From Phreatobacter sp. (GTDB lineage: Bacteria > Pseudomonadota > Alphaproteobacteria > Rhizobiales > Phreatobacteraceae), in NCBI RefSeq assembly GCF_016793595.1, contig NZ_JAEULY010000004.1, positions 496,001-560,000 on the forward strand: a stretch of DNA of 64,000 nucleotides. Direction: 5' to 3'. Numbering within the stretch: position 1 is the stretch's first letter; the number at the start of each line of letters is the position of its first letter. The notes beneath the pieces were generated by a model. The model made no database searches. It was not told the origin of the DNA and worked only from the letters and a program-made list of their open reading frames with translations. Both the position numbers and the translations under genes were made by a program. Below are positions 30,488-37,218 of this stretch, one piece after another.

Positions 30488-30520
30488 GGTCAGGTCCTTC
30501 GGTTGGGGACAGGGCATAAG

Positions 30521-30547
30521 AAAAAGCCCCGCGCAAGGGCGGGGCTT
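30521..30547 (-). terminator. Rho-independent terminator before the major capsid gene
   Basis: Arms AAGCCCCGC (30524-30532) and GCGGGGCTT (30539-30547) form a 9-bp stem, followed on the minus strand by TTTTTCTTATG. It ends the toxin-immunity region and lies about 35 bp upstream of the capsid ATG. Confidence 0.85.
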
Positions 30548-30575
30548 GGGGCATGCGATTTCGGTCTTCGACGGG

Positions 30576-30839
30576 TCAGGCCGAGAGTTGCCGTAGCCGC
30601 GCGGCCACATGGCGAGCGCGCTTGGTGTTGGGCGGCAGAGACATTTGGTCGGTCTCGATCCGGCGCAGATGTTCGGCGATGGCGTCCGTCTCGACGCCCG
30701 AATGCAAGAGTTCAGCTATCGCCGGGGCATAGTCGTCATACTCGTCCTGCGCTTTCGGTTCGTCGCGGATGCCGATCGAGTCCCAATCAGCGAGTAGCAG
30801 CGCACGGACGAGATCGATGAGATCCGGCAGGTTAGTCAA
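30576..30839 (-). CDS. Small acidic immunity-like protein
   Basis: 87 residues from a TTG at 30839. It contains ADWDSIGIRDEPKAQDEYDD followed by YAPAIAELLHSG and LRRIETDQMSLPP, the pattern of a widespread small protein (W.PIG..D.P.A.DEYD.Y) commonly found near polymorphic toxins and in stand-alone immunity clusters. No catalytic motif. If the frameshift at the end of the upstream gene is corrected, that gene would stop at TGA overlapping this TTG (TTGA), so the two were probably coupled. Function assigned by context only. Confidence 0.72.
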   Translation of the reverse strand: MTNLPDLIDLVRALLLADWDSIGIRDEPKAQDEYDDYAPAIAELLHSGVETDAIAEHLRRIETDQMSLPPNTKRARHVAARLRQLSA

Positions 30840-30843
30840 GAGG

Positions 30844-31503
30844 TTAGCTCGAAGGGGAAAGGAGCGGGCTGCCAGATGTGCGACATGCCATATTTCTCCG
30901 CCACTCGGCCTCCCATCGACGAAGGAGGGTGGCAACTCCCGCGCGGTCATTTGCCTGCAGAAGCGGAAGCAGATCTGTGACGATTGGCTCCCAAGATTCC
31001 CTGAGATCGGGCGGTGCCCAGCCGTTGCGACCCTCTGCGATTGCGAGGGCGATCTCGAGTGCCTCGTCGAAACGCCCAAGGGCGGCAAGAATCTTGACAT
31101 GGCGACGCGGGAATCTGGCGACAGGAGAGCGAATGCCCGTGCCATCAACGAACGGGACGAAGTCATCGATCGAGCGGACTGGTTCCAGCATCGGAACGAT
31201 GTTGTTGTCGATCTCAGCGAAGAAGGCCTCCAGCGAGGAGGGGTCGTTCAGAAAGAACCTGGCGGAAGACCCGGCATAGATGACCCTCCCGTCAGACAAA
31301 GCCAGCGCGTGGATGCGGTCGAACATTGGCGAGATCGACCAATTGGCGACAAACTCGCCCGAGGCGAAAAGCCGGCTGAACGTTATGCCGCGGTAAATGT
31401 GGTGCAACGGCTTGATAACGATCCAGTATTTCGCAAGCGTGAGGCTGGGCCGCCCCTCCATATAGGGCTGCAAAGCCAATTGAATGCGGCGAGGGCCTTT
31501 CAT
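30844..31503 (-). CDS. Immunity candidate A1 for PD-(D/E)XK-like toxin, C-terminus frameshifted
   Basis: 219 residues, starting ATGA over the stop of toxin A1. It is a paralogue of the genes at 33050 and 34380. Shared features are YWIVIKPLHHIYRGITF near the N-terminus, PMLEPVRSIDDFVPF in the middle and ESWEPIVTDLLPLLQANDRA then GVATLLRRWEAEW near the end. The siblings end in a W(E/Q)PxPFPLE tail. Here that tail (IWQPAPFPFELTS) is present in the DNA in another frame, and the encoded end is unrelated (RTSGSPLLSPSS). A single-base deletion around 30898 would explain this. Whether the protein still works is unknown. No known family recognised. Confidence 0.8.
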   Translation of the reverse strand: MKGPRRIQLALQPYMEGRPSLTLAKYWIVIKPLHHIYRGITFSRLFASGEFVANWSISPMFDRIHALALSDGRVIYAGSSARFFLNDPSSLEAFFAEIDNNIVPMLEPVRSIDDFVPFVDGTGIRSPVARFPRRHVKILAALGRFDEALEIALAIAEGRNGWAPPDLRESWEPIVTDLLPLLQANDRAGVATLLRRWEAEWRRNMACRTSGSPLLSPSS

Positions 31504-32648
31504 CTGCGTGGACGAATCTCGGTGAGGATGACGCGAAGTGGCGATCCGTAGTATGCACGAACGTGAGTGGGAATCTCTTCCATCCTGCCGCGTGGAAAAC
31601 CTGCTCTGCCTGTCTTGACATCATAGACACAGACAGTTGCCGTCCCTTCTGGCTTTTCGAAGACATCGACACGAACCGAACCACGCTCACCATAACGAAC
31701 CGCCTCTTTTTCTTTTAAGAATGAGTGCTCGGCATGAAAATAGCCTGGCCGGAATGGTTGCGTTCCTTCCGACCTCTGAATCCTATCTCTGATCTCTGTG
31801 TGAACCAACGTCCCATACATGGATGGTGACACCCCCTCCCGGCTGATGAGCGCCGCAGACGCGTTTGTTATGTCCTGAACATTCCCGAGTCCCGGGCAGG
31901 CCCTTTGGACCTCCGCCTGACTTAGGCGTCCTACATAGGTCAGTTCAGCATCCGGTGTTCCCGCAGAGAATTCTCTGGCATTGAACGCTGCAACCGCTTG
32001 ACCGTCTGGCCCGTTCCTCGTCGACAGACCACCCAGCAGGATCAAGCCCAGTTGGCCGGTCGTGCTGACCACCGTTGGCGCAGCCGGAACGACAAGCGGC
32101 AGGAACGCCGGCTCCAGCACCGCGCCATCCGGCCGGAATTCCGACCGGCTCAGCACCTCCCCGAGCTCGTCGCGAACCGTCTGTCTCAAACCCTCCGTCT
32201 CGAAGCTGCGCAGACTCCCGTCCGGCGTCATCACCGTATGCCGCTCGTCGAAGCCGGCGGCCCGCGAGGCGGCGTATTCCGAGCGGATCGTCGTGCCGTC
32301 GTCGCGGATGTTCGTCTCCGTCCGCGTGCCGTCCGGGCCGACGCCGCGCGCGATCGTCTTCCAGTCGCCGCCGTCGTCCGAGCCGGTTGGTGCGTTACCG
32401 CCAGCGCCGAACTCGGTATCGCCGGCACCTCCTTCCGGATCGAGGCCGAGTCCCCCGCCCCCTCCCGCACTCGTCCATTGCCCGCCATCCGCCGAGCCGG
32501 CCGGCACGCGCGGTTGGTCCGGGTCGTAGCGCAGCCAGAGCGCGAGGCGGGCCGCGCGAATGCCGGCGTCGAAGGCGAGGCACTCGGCCTTCAGCGCGGC
32601 GATCTCCTTCCGAAGGGCCGCCCGGCGGATCGATTCGATGTCGGTCAT
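31500..32648 (-). CDS. Toxin A1: intact polymorphic toxin with PD-(D/E)XK-like nuclease domain
   Basis: 382 residues from the ATG at 32648. A basic helical leader (about 1-38) leads to the motif RYDPDQPRVPAG, then GGQWTS at about 40-60 and a Gly/Asp-rich linker. A middle region (about 85-250) has repeats such as VGPDGTRTETNIRDDGTTI and a hydrophobic patch, and a C-terminal toxin domain (about 265-382) follows. The toxin domain shows VHTEIRDRI, an acidic FHAEHSFLK, GERGSVRVDVFE and VCVYDVKTGRAG. The D...DxK spacing fits a PD-(D/E)XK nuclease, so DNA or RNA cleavage is inferred. It is coupled to the immunity candidate by ATGA. A terminator ends 17 bp upstream of its ATG. Confidence 0.82.
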   Translation of the reverse strand: MTDIESIRRAALRKEIAALKAECLAFDAGIRAARLALWLRYDPDQPRVPAGSADGGQWTSAGGGGGLGLDPEGGAGDTEFGAGGNAPTGSDDGGDWKTIARGVGPDGTRTETNIRDDGTTIRSEYAASRAAGFDERHTVMTPDGSLRSFETEGLRQTVRDELGEVLSRSEFRPDGAVLEPAFLPLVVPAAPTVVSTTGQLGLILLGGLSTRNGPDGQAVAAFNAREFSAGTPDAELTYVGRLSQAEVQRACPGLGNVQDITNASAALISREGVSPSMYGTLVHTEIRDRIQRSEGTQPFRPGYFHAEHSFLKEKEAVRYGERGSVRVDVFEKPEGTATVCVYDVKTGRAGFPRGRMEEIPTHVRAYYGSPLRVILTEIRPRR

Positions 32649-32689
32649 GGCGCCTCGCGGACAACAAAAAACCCCGCGCGAGGGCGGGG
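32586..32689. repeat. 104-bp direct repeat, copy 1
   Basis: This copy covers the toxin A1 start codon, its first ~20 codons, and the terminator hairpin before it. It aligns without gaps to 34214-34317, with few mismatches; the part from the start codon outwards through the hairpin is almost identical. The copies are 1628 bp apart and bound one toxin-immunity module. Confidence 0.85.
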
Positions 32690-32690
32690 T
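32665..32690 (-). terminator. Rho-independent terminator before toxin A1
   Basis: Arms ACCCCGC (32671-32677) and GCGGGGT (32684-32690), then a minus-strand T-run (TTTTTTGTTG). It sits directly upstream of the toxin A1 start. Confidence 0.8.
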
Positions 32691-32824
32691 GAGAGGGGAC
32701 ACAGGACGGCAGCGCGGCCGAGAAGCCGCAAGCTCGAACGGGAAAAGCGTTCGTCCCCGATAGCGGCTCACGACCGGGCTCCGGCTTCGCTCGAACTCCC
32801 ATGCGTGGAGTTGACAGGCGATGC

Positions 32825-33025
32825 CTATGCCCGGCGCGGAACCGAACAGATGCAATACACCCAGATCGGACAGCAATGGTCGGCGCTGCTTGTCCTGTCG
32901 ATGAGGGCGAACCTCACCAGGTGGTCGACCGGCTGCACGATCAGCCATTGGCATGACGGCACCGGATCGTTGTGACGGCCGAGCAGCGGCTTCAGCAGCC
33001 TGCGGATCTGGGCAGTAGTGGTCAT
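32825..33025 (-). pseudogene. Truncated immunity-family fragment
   Basis: A 66-codon frame. Residues 7-45 (RRLLKPLLGRHNDPVPSCQW then LIVQPVDHLVRFALIDR) match the N-terminus of the immunity candidates at 33050 and 30844. After that the sequence departs (SSADHCCPIWVYCICS) and stops. It is probably the remains of a deleted immunity gene, 24 bp after the stop of A2 immunity. Confidence 0.7.
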
Positions 33026-33049
33026 TCGAAGGGTCTGATCTCGTTCATA

Positions 33050-33721
33050 TCAGGACCAGGATTGCTCGAGCGGGAAAGGCGAAGGCTCCCAGATGCCAGC
33101 AAGCTTGCGCGACTGAGCCACTTCGCGCTCCCATCGATGCAGAAGGTTCGCAACGCCTGCGCGGTCGTCGGCCCTAAGCAACGGGCAAAGCTCTGTCAGG
33201 ATCGGCTCCCACAATTCGCGCATTCGAGGCTCGGTCCAGAAGGTTCGGCCGGAGGCAAGCACCTCACCGACCGCTCTTGCCTTGTCGAAATTGCCCAACG
33301 CTGCTTGAATCTTGATGTTGCGCAGCGGAAATTGCTCGAGTCGGCCCCGAAAGTCGTGATGGTCGCAGAAGGCGACATAGTCTTCGATACCGCGAACCGG
33401 CTCGAGCAGGGGCAGAACTTCGGTCTCGATGGTGTCGAGCAGAGCTTTCTGGATCGTGGGTTCGCTTAAGTTCCACCGCAGTGGTTGCGGGGGGTAAAAG
33501 GGTTGGCCATCGGAAAGGCTGAAGACGTTGTCCTGGTCAAAGGTCGCGGATACTGACCAGTACGCGCGGAAGAAGCCGGGATAAAACCCGCGATCAAAGG
33601 TGACGAGGCGGAGAATGTGATGAGTCGGCTTGATGATCAGCCAGCGCGACACATAGGCGAGATCGTTCCGCCGCGCGATCAGCGGTTCGAGCAGTTTTCC
33701 GATCTTGCGGATATTGCTCAT
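33050..33721 (-). CDS. Immunity candidate A2
   Basis: 223 residues, full-length member of the family. It has SRWLIIKPTHHILRLVTFDR, VLPLLEPVRGIEDYVAFCDH, ELWEPILTELCPLLRADDRA and GVANLLHRWE, with the intact tail WEPSPFPLEQ. No signal peptide or membrane segment, as expected for a cytoplasmic immunity protein. It starts ATGA over the stop of the A2 toxin domain. Being intact while its toxin is damaged fits selection for immunity retention. Family not recognised. Confidence 0.8.
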   Translation of the reverse strand: MSNIRKIGKLLEPLIARRNDLAYVSRWLIIKPTHHILRLVTFDRGFYPGFFRAYWSVSATFDQDNVFSLSDGQPFYPPQPLRWNLSEPTIQKALLDTIETEVLPLLEPVRGIEDYVAFCDHHDFRGRLEQFPLRNIKIQAALGNFDKARAVGEVLASGRTFWTEPRMRELWEPILTELCPLLRADDRAGVANLLHRWEREVAQSRKLAGIWEPSPFPLEQSWS

Positions 33722-34200
33722 CGCGTCGGCCTAATCTCGGTGATGATGATGCGCGGCACGAATTGGAAAGCATGTCGGACGCGGCCAACAATCTCAAGGG
33801 TGCGCGTTGGACCCAAACCTGCCTCGCCGGTCTTGATATCGTAGACGCAAACCGTATCGGAGTTGGTGCGCTCGAATACATCAATCCGGATTGATCCACG
33901 CTCACCACGGCGATTTGCCTCTTCGGCTTTCAGGAGTGACATCTCGGCTCTGAACTTGGGATCGTTCAATCCATCGATCTGATGCTTCAGATGCGTGTGT
34001 ACCGCTGTCCCGTATCGCTGCGGACTCACCCAGAAACGATCCCCTGCAAAGGCATCGGCGGCAATATCGGTCCGCTCCTGTACCTCTGGCAGACGGGGGC
34101 AGGCCTGCTCGACCTGCTCACGCGTGAGCTGCCCGACAAACGACAGCTCGCGCACCGGGGCCGGCCCCGCCGAATAGTCCCGCGCGTTGAACGCCGCCAC
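33718..34200 (-). CDS. Toxin A2: orphan PD-(D/E)XK-like C-terminal domain
   Basis: 160 residues if started at the GTG at 34200. It matches the last ~150 residues of toxin A1: AAFNARDYSAGP, YGTAVHTHLKHQIDGL, FRAEMSLLKAE, ERGSIRIDVFER and VCVYDIKTGEAG, so the D...DxK residues remain. The leader, head motif and middle region are missing. An upstream copy of the leader (34118-34276) joins this domain out of frame at an internal deletion (DAQAVAAFNA here, GQAVAAFNA in A1). It may be silent, expressed from the internal GTG, or serve as a recombination donor. Confidence 0.75.
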   Translation of the reverse strand: MAAFNARDYSAGPAPVRELSFVGQLTREQVEQACPRLPEVQERTDIAADAFAGDRFWVSPQRYGTAVHTHLKHQIDGLNDPKFRAEMSLLKAEEANRRGERGSIRIDVFERTNSDTVCVYDIKTGEAGLGPTRTLEIVGRVRHAFQFVPRIIITEIRPTR

Positions 34201-34276
34201 AGCCTGGGCATCCGGCCTTCAGTGCGGCGATCTCCTTCGCGAGGATCGCGCGGCGGATCGATTGGATGTCGGTCAT
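34118..34276 (-). pseudogene. Leader remnant of toxin A2, out of frame with its toxin domain
   Basis: The first ~20 codons (MTDIQSIRRAILAKEIAALK) follow the toxin A1 leader. After codon 21 the frame runs through the deletion junction into a nonsense reading (AGCPGCGGVQRAGLFGG) and stops at 34118, overlapping the toxin domain in a different register. Confidence 0.75.
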
Positions 34277-34317
34277 GAGGCCTCGCGGACAACAAAAAAC
34301 CCCGCGCGAAGGCGGGG
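34214..34317. repeat. 104-bp direct repeat, copy 2
   Basis: Partner of 32586-32689. It carries the A2 start codon, leader codons and terminator hairpin. It ends at the deletion junction inside the A2 toxin gene. Confidence 0.85.
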
Positions 34318-34318
34318 C
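34291..34318 (-). terminator. Rho-independent terminator before toxin A2
   Basis: Arms ACCCCGC (34299-34305) and GCGGGG (34312-34317), followed on the minus strand by TTTTTTGTTG. Part of the repeated block shared with toxin A1. Confidence 0.8.
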
Positions 34319-34379
34319 TTGGCTTAGGAATGGCTCGGTTGACGGCCTGTCGGCGCGGCCGGCGGAAAAGGCCTGCCCG

Positions 34380-35066
34380 TCAGGTGTCCGTCAGTTCGAG
34401 CGGAAATGGCGTGGGCTGCCAGTATGACTCCAACTTGTTCTTGTGGACGCTCGCCTCCTCCCATCGGTGCAGAAGCGCCGTAACCGCGCTCCAGTCGCCA
34501 GCCAGAACCGGCGGGCAGAATTCCTCGACGATCGGCCGTGCCTCTTCCCACAGCCAGGGCCTCGTCCACGGGCTTTTTCCAGATGCCAGCTCCCTGCAGA
34601 TCGATGTGGCCACTTCCTTGTCACCGAGCGCGGCGGCCACCGGCGCATGGCGCAGCAAGTCATACTGGATCGTCTGGCGCGTGAACTCGTCGGGCATAGA
34701 CGTGTGCGCATAGAAGTCTTCCAGCGTCGCGATCGCCCTCAGGACCGGCAGCGCCTTGTCTTCGACCTCCGCAATCAGAAGCTCCAGCGCGCGCGGGTTC
34801 AGCACCGACCAGTATTCGTTCACGCCTCGCCGTGGATAGTAGAGCGCATTTCCATACATGGGCGGCAGCCTTCCATGATGAGCAAAGAGCTCTGCGACCA
34901 TGTACAGTGGGCGAAACTCGTCCTTGGGGAGCGCGCCATCGAGCAGCACGCCGCAGGCAAAATGCCGGACCGGCCGCAAGACAATCAGGCGTTTGGCGAA
35001 ACCAAGATCATCGTGCCGGGCAAGCAATGGTTGGACATAGCGCCTCAGCTCTGCGGATGCCGGCAT
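34380..35066 (-). CDS. Immunity candidate A3
   Basis: 228 residues, a more divergent member of the same family: RLIVLRPVRHFACGVLLDG near the start, LPVLRAIATLEDFYAHTS in the middle, WEEARPIVEEFCPPVLAGDW and AVTALLHRWEEA near the end, and the tail YWQPTPFPLELT. It lies 75 bp after the truncated A3 toxin fragment and before the terminator at 34291. Cytoplasmic by appearance. Immunity role inferred from position and paralogy. Confidence 0.78.
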   Translation of the reverse strand: MPASAELRRYVQPLLARHDDLGFAKRLIVLRPVRHFACGVLLDGALPKDEFRPLYMVAELFAHHGRLPPMYGNALYYPRRGVNEYWSVLNPRALELLIAEVEDKALPVLRAIATLEDFYAHTSMPDEFTRQTIQYDLLRHAPVAAALGDKEVATSICRELASGKSPWTRPWLWEEARPIVEEFCPPVLAGDWSAVTALLHRWEEASVHKNKLESYWQPTPFPLELTDT

Positions 35067-35140
35067 CGCGAATTCTGCCTAAAGCTCTTGTGGTATCGAC
35101 CCATCGTTCGACAAAATCTGCAAATATAGAGGCCATTTGA

Positions 35141-35425
35141 CTATCGAGCGTATGGCCTCACCGCCGTAATGAGGGTTCGCCTTGTCTCGGGATAAACTGC
35201 CCGGACGCGCCCGACGATCTCATCGAGGCGCGGAATATCCATCCCACGTCGACCCGTCTTGATGCCATAAACACAGACCGTGTCGTGGCGAGCACGCTCG
35301 AACACATCGACGCGGATCGTCCCAGCATGACCATAGTTTACCCAACCGGACTTCAGCAACGACGCCTCCGCGCGGAAGTTCGGGTCGCGCAAATCATCGA
35401 TCTGATGCTTCAACGCCGTATGCAC
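35141..35425 (-). pseudogene. Toxin A3: truncated and degenerate PD-(D/E)XK-like fragment
   Basis: A 94-codon frame (GTG at 35425; an in-frame TGA lies just upstream) matching only the last ~95 residues of toxin A2: HTALKHQIDDLRDPNFRAEA, AGTIRVDVFERARHDTVCVY. The active-site Asp of the VYDIKTG motif is Gly here (VYGIKTG), so catalysis should be lost. No leader or head motif. It follows immunity candidate B at 39 bp. Best read as a decayed toxin tip kept with its immunity gene. Confidence 0.72.
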
Positions 35426-35463
35426 CGCAGATCAGCCCGGCATCCTCGCGCGACATCCGCAGC

Positions 35464-35880
35464 TCAACCAATGGCAGGCATTGGCCCGACACTCATTTTG
35501 CGCTCGTCATCCGCAAGGCCAATGCCGATATGGATGTTTGCTGGCCAAAGGGGATGATCGACCCAAATACGAACATTCGTTTCCGCCGTGGGCGTTGGGG
35601 TTTCGAGCAGCACCTCTCCCTCGCTGGTCGAAACGAGAACCGATCCGCCGGCGGTCTTGAGAGCGCCGCTGATCACCGGCGCATAGCCAGGGTCAACCTC
35701 GGCCGACCATCCCAACGTAATGGTCGTCTCGCCTTCCTGGCCATGCATGCAACTGACGCTGATACATGTATCCGTATAGCGGAATTGAGTAGCCCGCGTC
35801 GGATAGGGAGGCTCACCGCCGTCACTATTGGAGATGAATACCAAGCCATGCGGCAAATTGTACTGGATTGATTGCTTCAA
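35464..35880 (-). CDS. Immunity candidate B for the HNH-like toxin
   Basis: 138 residues from a TTG at 35880, which overlaps the toxin B stop as TTGA. A longer reading to 35913 would overlap the toxin gene by 37 bases. It is a paralogue of the gene at 39332, sharing a TLGWSAEVDPG/TMGLRHEIDPG stretch and a C-terminal IWVDHPLWPANIHIGIG. It looks like a beta-sandwich protein of the cytoplasm. No known family recognised; immunity role from pairing with homologous toxins at two loci. Confidence 0.75.
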   Translation of the reverse strand: MKQSIQYNLPHGLVFISNSDGGEPPYPTRATQFRYTDTCISVSCMHGQEGETTITLGWSAEVDPGYAPVISGALKTAGGSVLVSTSEGEVLLETPTPTAETNVRIWVDHPLWPANIHIGIGLADDERKMSVGPMPAIG

Positions 35881-36461
35881 AATCCATTCTCCCGCCTGAT
35901 CGATCTGACCCATCCGCCTTGGCGGTCACTGCAATGCCGACATTGAGGATAGCCTGTTTGAGGCTCCCGGGACCAGTTGAGACCTGTGGGCTTCTGATGA
36001 TCCCAATACCAGTTTCCCGAAGCGCTTCCCGGACTCCTTGCGCCGCACGTGTGGCAGCCATTCTGCTCGCCGGATTGATTGAGCTGCTGCCTTCCGCCTG
36101 ACGTCATAGGGCCGAAAGGCAAGTCAGCGGGACTTCCGGCGTATTCGCCAGGGCCAATACCTCGCAACCGCAATAGCGCCAAATAAGCCTCGGCTTCGTC
36201 GCGGCGCGCCCGCAGCGCGGCAATGTCTCCTTCCGCACCCCCGCTCGTTGCACTCTGGTTCTTCGGTTGCCAACCGGGATTATACTGCTGCACGTTGCGG
36301 ATTGCGGCATTCGCCTCTGCACGAGCGACAGCCAGTTGCACTGCAGCGCTTGGCCTGTTGCCGGCAGCTCCACGAATGGGCCGCGTCATTTCGCGGGGCG
36401 GCCCTGCTTCTCCGCCCCCACCGCTGGTCCATTGCCCGCCATCCGCCGAGCCGGCCGGCAC
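35877..36461 (-). CDS. Toxin B: CxxC/DHQ/CxxCS HNH-like toxin lacking its leader
   Basis: 194 residues if started at the GTG inside the head motif (VPAG). The frame is open a little further to 36497 and reads WQRYDPDQPRVPAG, but an in-frame TAG at 36498-36500 cuts off any leader. After GGQWTSGGGG there is a helical Ala-rich middle (AVARAEANAAIRNVQ) and a C-terminal domain with GCHTCGARSPG, YWDHQKPTGLN and YPQCRHCSDRQGGWVR. Four cysteines and the DHQ core suggest a zinc-binding HNH/treble-clef nuclease-like toxin; the activity is inference. It follows the prohead protease gene by about 40 bp. Confidence 0.7.
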   Translation of the reverse strand: MPAGSADGGQWTSGGGGEAGPPREMTRPIRGAAGNRPSAAVQLAVARAEANAAIRNVQQYNPGWQPKNQSATSGGAEGDIAALRARRDEAEAYLALLRLRGIGPGEYAGSPADLPFGPMTSGGRQQLNQSGEQNGCHTCGARSPGSASGNWYWDHQKPTGLNWSREPQTGYPQCRHCSDRQGGWVRSIRRENGF

Positions 36462-36539
36462 GCGCGGCTGGTCCGGGTCGTAGCGCTGCCACGGCCGCTA
36501 CGCGGATGAACCGGACGGAGGACATCCGGCCATGCCGTC

Positions 36540-36992
36540 TCACGCCGCGATGCGCGTGACCCTTGCCGCCGCCAGCGCCGGGAAGGTCACCACCGAGACC
36601 TCCCAGAGATCGACCTCCAGCAGCCGCCGCGTCGCCCCGCGCCGGCCACCGGCCGCGCGCAGCGCCTTGAAGCCGATGGAGAGCCCGTCCACCGCGCCCG
36701 CCGCCATCAGGTCCAGCGCCTCGCGGCCGCGCTGCGTGTGCGTCACCAGCCGGCCGGTGACGCGCAGGCCCACCGGATCTTCCGCCAGCGACAGCCAGGT
36801 GCCGATCGGCTCGGCCGGGTCGTGCTGCCACAGCATGCGGATGCCGGCGACCCCGCGCTTGGCCAGCGAGCCCGCGAAAGCGCCGCGCTCGACGATGTCG
36901 TTCTGCGTGTCGGCGATGCCGAACAGCGAGGCATAACCGGTGAAGAGGCCGGTCCGGGGATCGAGACGAGTGGTCGGCAGGCCGGACATCAC
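36540..36992 (-). CDS. GTA gp4 prohead protease (HK97 family)
   Basis: 150 residues; equivalent of RcGTA Rcc01686. It opens GYASLFGIADTQNDIVERGA, then has LWQHDPAEPIGTW with the catalytic His, and GLSIGFKAL with the serine. The C-terminal VDLWEVSVVTFPALAAARV is the standard ending. It cleaves the capsid delta domain and itself. The GTG at 36992 overlaps the previous stop (GTGA); an adjacent ATG one codon later is equally good. The toxin-immunity array begins right after its stop. Confidence 0.95.
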   Translation of the reverse strand: MMSGLPTTRLDPRTGLFTGYASLFGIADTQNDIVERGAFAGSLAKRGVAGIRMLWQHDPAEPIGTWLSLAEDPVGLRVTGRLVTHTQRGREALDLMAAGAVDGLSIGFKALRAAGGRRGATRRLLEVDLWEVSVVTFPALAAARVTRIAA

Positions 36993-37177
36993 GGCTCGCT
37001 CCGGGGTTTCAGGGCGGCGGGAGAGACGAAGAGGTCGAGCGCGCGCACGCGCCCGCCGCCGCGGCGCGACCGGCGCTGTTCCAGCGCCTCCAGCGTCTCG
37101 ACGAAGCGGCGGATCGGCTCGTCGGCGGGCATGGCGATGCGTTCGCGCCGCAGCGCGCCGAGAAGACGGACGGGCAT
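36989..37177 (-). CDS. Small basic protein of unknown function before the prohead protease
   Basis: 62 residues with GGGAG nine bases upstream. Sequence MPVRLLGALRRERIAMPADE and RRFVETLEALEQRR suggests one amphipathic helix in an otherwise basic protein. It overlaps the prohead protease start. Not recognised; possibly a scaffold or accessory GTA protein. Confidence 0.65.
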   Translation of the reverse strand: MPVRLLGALRRERIAMPADEPIRRFVETLEALEQRRSRRGGGRVRALDLFVSPAALKPRSEP

Positions 37178-37218
37178 GGTTGAGGCTCCCGCGAGGCGCG
37201 CCCCGTGGGAGAGGCCGC

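Noticed and set aside
32586..34317. CRISPR array or transposon ends
   Set aside because: Only two long direct copies that include coding leader and terminator; no regular spacers, no inverted ends, no transposase.
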